Part shown: positions 60,173 to 64,000 of the stretch, piece after piece
Layout of the letters: each line of letters begins with the position of its first letter
Position numbering within the stretch: position 1 is the stretch's first letter
NCBI GenBank assembly: GCA_000697355.1
Contig: JNEN01001200.1
Location: forward strand, 1 to 64,000
Direction of reading: 5' to 3'
Source of the DNA: Syncephalastrum monosporum B8922
Taxonomy: Eukaryota > Mucoromycota > Mucoromycetes > Mucorales > Syncephalastraceae
DNA length: 64,000 nucleotides
Program-made: the position numbers and the translations under genes
Notes under the pieces: model-generated
What the model saw: only the letters and a program-made list of their open reading frames with translations
Told to the model about the DNA's origin: nothing
Databases searched by the model: none

Positions 60173-61224
60173 ATGGTGCCCACCGCTCATAATCGGCGAA
60201 AAACAAACGAGGCAGTAGAAAACAATGTGTTTACGGTTATGTACACCGAGGACCAGGGCCCCCAGCGTACTTTCGCCATGAGTATGTTAATTGTAGAGAA
60301 GAACCCGTATACCTACAAGTCTTACCCTACGATGCCACCCACCAGCCCAACGCTAAGCAACACTGTAACCGGTGAAGAACTCCACCATTTCGGCCGTAAC
60401 AGCAACATTAACGACGATAGCGACTCAAGCGTGGATAACACTACTGTCTACAACGTCCAGAATGTATTGTCGATCGCCAAGTCAATGTTTTTCAAGGACG
60501 CCGAAACCAATGACTTTTTTGATCACGGCTTTTATACCACGAAGGACATCTACGACAACGTCACCAAGCAACTGCCGCGACTACAGGAATTCTTGAGCGT
60601 GTCGAGATTCGGAAAAGTTCTTAAAGACAAAGACTTTGGAGAAAGAACATCCAAACGCGTCGGGGGCAAGATCATCAAAGGCCGAATGCTGTACAAGATG
60701 AAGGACAACGCAGTAGGCAACTTGCTGGAATCAATTTCTGCATTCCGGACAGAATCAACAACAGCAGCAAAATCTGGATAAATGTCGGATATGTCCGGAA
60801 GTCCCCAGGCGTCGAAGGCTCAGCGACGGGAAAAGCACTCCTGGAGGCAATGCTCATGAAGCTAAGGAACCGATGCCTCTGCCGTTACGTCTTCGCCTAC
60901 CCAAGTTCATCGTCATCATCACCGATTTTGGAAAGAGATTTCCTGGCAGCCAGCAACAATGACAACAACATCGAGGCAACCAGCTTGGCCTACTGTAATG
61001 GAGATGCACAAGCCATGATCGATTTTATGGGGCATTCCATAAACAAGATTCGGCTTTGCATTATCTCCTATGCAGGTTTATCCAACATTCCTGGCAACGT
61101 TGCCATCCTTCTCAAGTATGAAATGCTTCTCATATTTTTGTTTCATACTAACTTTCGTTGTATCCTCTATAGAAGCTGTAAGGTGATCAAGGCAATCGTC
61201 GTAGATCATGATAGTCATATTTAA
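60173..61224 (+). CDS. Orphan gene, multi-exon, function unknown
   Basis: The first frame 60173-60781 (202 codons) is protein-like throughout. Near 60770 the coding signal moves to the -1 frame (KIWINVGYVRKSPGVEG ... VFAYPSSSSSSP ... GNVAILLK) up to a textbook intron 61116-61172: GTATGA donor, TACTAAC branch, TATAG acceptor. The last exon 61173-61224 then reads SCKVIKAIVVDHDSHI. The frame change may be a further intron (a donor at about 60688 and an acceptor near 60769 keep phase) or a frameshift. No known domain; a mobile-element or lineage-specific protein is possible. Confidence 0.5.
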
Positions 61225-61874
61225 ACGTTGGATAGACATTGTCTTCTGCATGGCAATGAGAAAGATCTGTTCATATCAAGATCTGGCTGCGTGAAGCGGT
61301 CAACATGGCTGTTCATCAGGGTCTTTTCTTTTTTTTCCTGCGTTCATTTCCCCATTCGTATCGCAGTTACTGTTTCAATAAAAATCTTGCTTTCTTCCAT
61401 GTCTACTTTTCTCCTTCATTTCTTTATACAGCCGTAATGATTGCACATAAAATATAAAACTGTGGCTCAGGGAATAATTTAGCCCAGATGAGGCGGCGGC
61501 AAACGCATCGTGAGCGCGTACCGACAATGCCCGCCTTCGGCCACTCAGGTATGCAGAGATAATGGACGTTTTCAGTTAATAAAGAGCAAGCAAATGAAGC
61601 AGTGTAGTGAATTATGCGACAGTCTTGTCCTCGTCTAGCTTGTTCTATCTTTAGAAACGATTTTTATAAAGCCGGAAACCAGTACACTTCCAAGCGTGGA
61701 CAGCACAATCCAGAGGGTGGACCAGAATCGTGAATTGAATTGCTTGAATTCTTTGTTGGATGTTCGTTTGGCTGCGGCTTTTGAACGCCATACGAGACGC
61801 GCGCCTTCACCTTTTTTTTTTTTTTTTTTTTGGTCTTTCCTTCTCTTCATTGAATCTTCCGCAGTGATCACACC
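61225..61874. promoter_or_regulatory. Intergenic region before the nucleoporin gene
   Basis: 650 bp with a T20 tract at 61812-61831, 43 bp upstream of the nucleoporin start. No gene seen. Confidence 0.4.
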
Positions 61875-64000
61875 ATGGAAGGCTCACCTGAACCCGCTGG
61901 TCAAGACTCTGAGGTATTTGATGCAAATTGACAACATAACCCATGCTATTCATTCTGGTTTTATTCATGCCTGCATTACCCAGTTCTTTCGCTTTGCGAG
62001 TCTTGTCACAGACACCAAAGTCTCACTGCAGGACACAGACGCGGACCACGCACGTTTCGAACCGCCCGCTTATCCCGCCGAAACCTCGTTAATCGCTACG
62101 TCTTCGCGCTTTGGCTATGTTGTCGCCGCCACCCTCAAAGGTAGACTTCGAACCATTCACGGTCATGGCATAAACACACCCACAGAGACATACACGCTCA
62201 CATTCACTCATGTTCTTAGGCTTCGTGTATACCTCGACCAAGACACTGCGCACGACTATCCTCGCTCTGCCCAAGACGACCACTGGCAAGCTGACTGAAG
62301 CCATCCATGTGCCTGTTACCCAGGGCCCAGTCACGCAGATCCGTCTGTCCGCCCAAGATTCACATATCCTCTTGGCCGTGGGCGGCAATCATCTTTTGGT
62401 GTACAAAGCCAAAGACATTGTAGACCAAGTATGTCCTTGCTCGTTTTCCATTCAGGCGACGCTTTCTTTTGGTTTTCTCATTGGCTCATGCTTCTGTTCA
62501 TCCCCCTCCTTTAGAAAGAAAACGTGGTGCCCACCTATACATATACCTTGGACGACGCCATCCTCGATCTACGACCCAACCCCGAAGCATTACCCAACCT
62601 GCTCGCTGTGCGACTCAAGAACAACCAGTGCCACATCTTTTCTTGGTTCGATGGAAAGACAGTCGCGACGATCCCAGGCGCAACCACCGCGCTCTGCTGG
62701 TCTCCCAAAGGCAAGCAACTCGTCTGCGGCCGCCCTGACGGTCAACTCGAAGTATTTGACGCGCAGGCGGCGCGCAAGGACGTTATTGATCTTCCAGAGC
62801 AGATGAAGGCTGGCTATGAGGATGAGGCTGTCAATCGATTCGGTACGTAACAAATACTCACACACATACACATGTGTACAAAATTATGCGCTGCATGAAC
62901 GCACTGGCTGATTTTTCTTGTTTCTTTTTTTTTTCTTTGCAGTCCAAGGCGTCCTGTGGATTGAGAACAACCAATTCCTCGCCATCTACGCCCGCCCGCG
63001 TGTATCGGCTGACGACGAGCACATCCATACAGGCTACATCATCGACCGCAAATCCCAGGCCACACAGACGCTGCAGTACATTCTCCTCGACGAAATCGTC
63101 CCCGTCTTTGGTGCCGACGACCGCGGCGGTTACATGTACATGGAGATCATTCGCGACTTCAGCAAAGAGATGCCCCATGTGATCCTCATTGCCAACACCG
63201 CCGCCACCGAAGTGTCCGTTGTCGGCCAGGACGAGCAAGGCCAGTGGGCGGCGTGGATCCTCCCCGAAACCGGCATGCTCCCGCTCCCCCTCTCGACCGA
63301 GACCAACATGGATACCTACCCGATGGGTCTTGCCCTCGATCTGACCGCTGACGAGCCGCTGCCCCCACACGAATCGAGCGACAGCAATGAGCCTGTCAAG
63401 CCTATGCCCATTGTGTACTACATCAACGATGAGGGCGATATCGGCGCCTACCGCTGTTATAATGACGCGATCGCCCTCCGCGGCGAGGGCTTCGCCGGCA
63501 TGGTGTCCCCGCAGGATGTGCATACGGCGCCTGATCTGCCGCAGGCACCCGCCCCCACCACCACGCCCGTCACTCCTCGTGCCCCCGCCACGGGTGCTAC
63601 TACTGGTGCTGGCGCTGCTGGTGCTGCGGCCGCTACGGCGAACATGATGCAGACACCGGGCGCCGCCCCCGCCAGCGGCTTCGCCGCCTTGGGCCAGCAA
63701 AGCACCTCCTCGTTTGGCGACCTCCTCAGCGGTGCCTCCACGCAGCAGCAGCCATCGTCGTCGGTTCCTCTGCTGGGCGGCGGACCACGCAAACCCATCT
63801 CGTTTGGCGCGCTTGGCGCCGCCGGCAAGCCGCCCAACACCGGTATGGCGCCTGCGCTCGCGGCCAAGCCCACCACGGAGCCGCCCAAGTTTGGCAGCAC
63901 CAGCTTCGGCTTTGGCGGCTTTGGTCTGAACACGAAGGCGACGTCCGAGGTCAAGAAAGAAGAGGAAGCCAAACCTGCACCCACCGGCTTTGGCGCCCTG
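61875..64000 (+). CDS. Nup159/Nup214-like nucleoporin, 5' part (cut by window end)
   Basis: Exons 61875-61913, 61984-62140, 62220-62428, 62515-62842 and 62943 to beyond 64000. The first about 480 residues read as a seven-bladed beta-propeller (SLIATSSRFGYVVAATLKG, HILLAVGGNHLLVYKAKDI, LDLRPNPEALPNLLAVRL, ALCWSPKGKQLVCGRPDGQLEVF), as in the N-terminus of Nup159 and Nup214. Then comes an Ala/Thr/Pro-rich stretch with FG-type repeats (FGDLLSG, ISFGALG, FGSTSFGFGGFGL). Such proteins anchor the mRNA-export helicase Dbp5 on the cytoplasmic face of the nuclear pore. The C-terminus lies outside the window. Confidence 0.88.

Overview
The window looks like nuclear DNA of an early-diverging filamentous fungus, most likely Mucoromycota. 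Genes are dense and multi-exon, with introns mostly of 50-100 nt and GT-AG ends (one clear and one probable GC-AG). The gene set (SAMHD1-type HD protein, class II eIF4E, LUC7L3-type splicing factor, APSES/ankyrin factor, Hrd1, Gyp7-like TBC protein, Pex30-like protein) is eukaryotic and fungal. I see no rRNA, tRNA, CRISPR or bacterial features. All family calls come from reading translated sequence; no database search was run.

Layout. Bases 1-8,720 are a nested transposon graveyard. A broken LINE (ORF1 with CCHC knuckles, ORF2 with an APE-type endonuclease) lies on the minus strand from about 5502 down to 977. It is interrupted by two LTR-like insertions with 5-bp target duplications and by a third, unclassified insert. 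A second, inverted copy of one LTR lies at 6441-7525 and has itself been hit by another solo LTR. A 3' remnant of a second LINE follows on the plus strand.

From 8.9 to 32.7 kb lies a gene-rich block: RRM protein, ZNF830-like, Kes1-type oxysterol-binding protein, a hypothetical protein, two small proteins, a TFIIS-central-domain protein, EIF1AD-like, SAMHD1-like, GPI mannosyltransferase 3 (PIG-B/Gpi10), TPR/F-box/LRR protein (Dia2/Pof3-like), eIF4E class II and an HSL-type alpha/beta hydrolase. From 32.7 to 41.3 kb the sequence is gene-poor, with one coiled-coil protein at 34.6-35.5 kb. From 41.3 to 64 kb it is gene-rich again: Pex30-like, nitronate monooxygenase, UMP kinase with a mitochondrial-type N-terminus, LUC7L3-like, TBC RabGAP, WD40 protein, APSES factor, Hrd1, an orphan gene, and a Nup159/Nup214-like nucleoporin cut by the window end.

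The genes are housekeeping genes of unrelated pathways (RNA processing, translation, lipid and GPI metabolism, ERAD, nuclear transport). I see no cluster with a shared pathway. The most unusual DNA is the nested repeat region, where two inverted LTR copies are identical over about 403 bp inside more diverged flanks. Exon borders were set by reading frame and splice consensus; for the multi-exon genes called in full the summed exon lengths divide by three.
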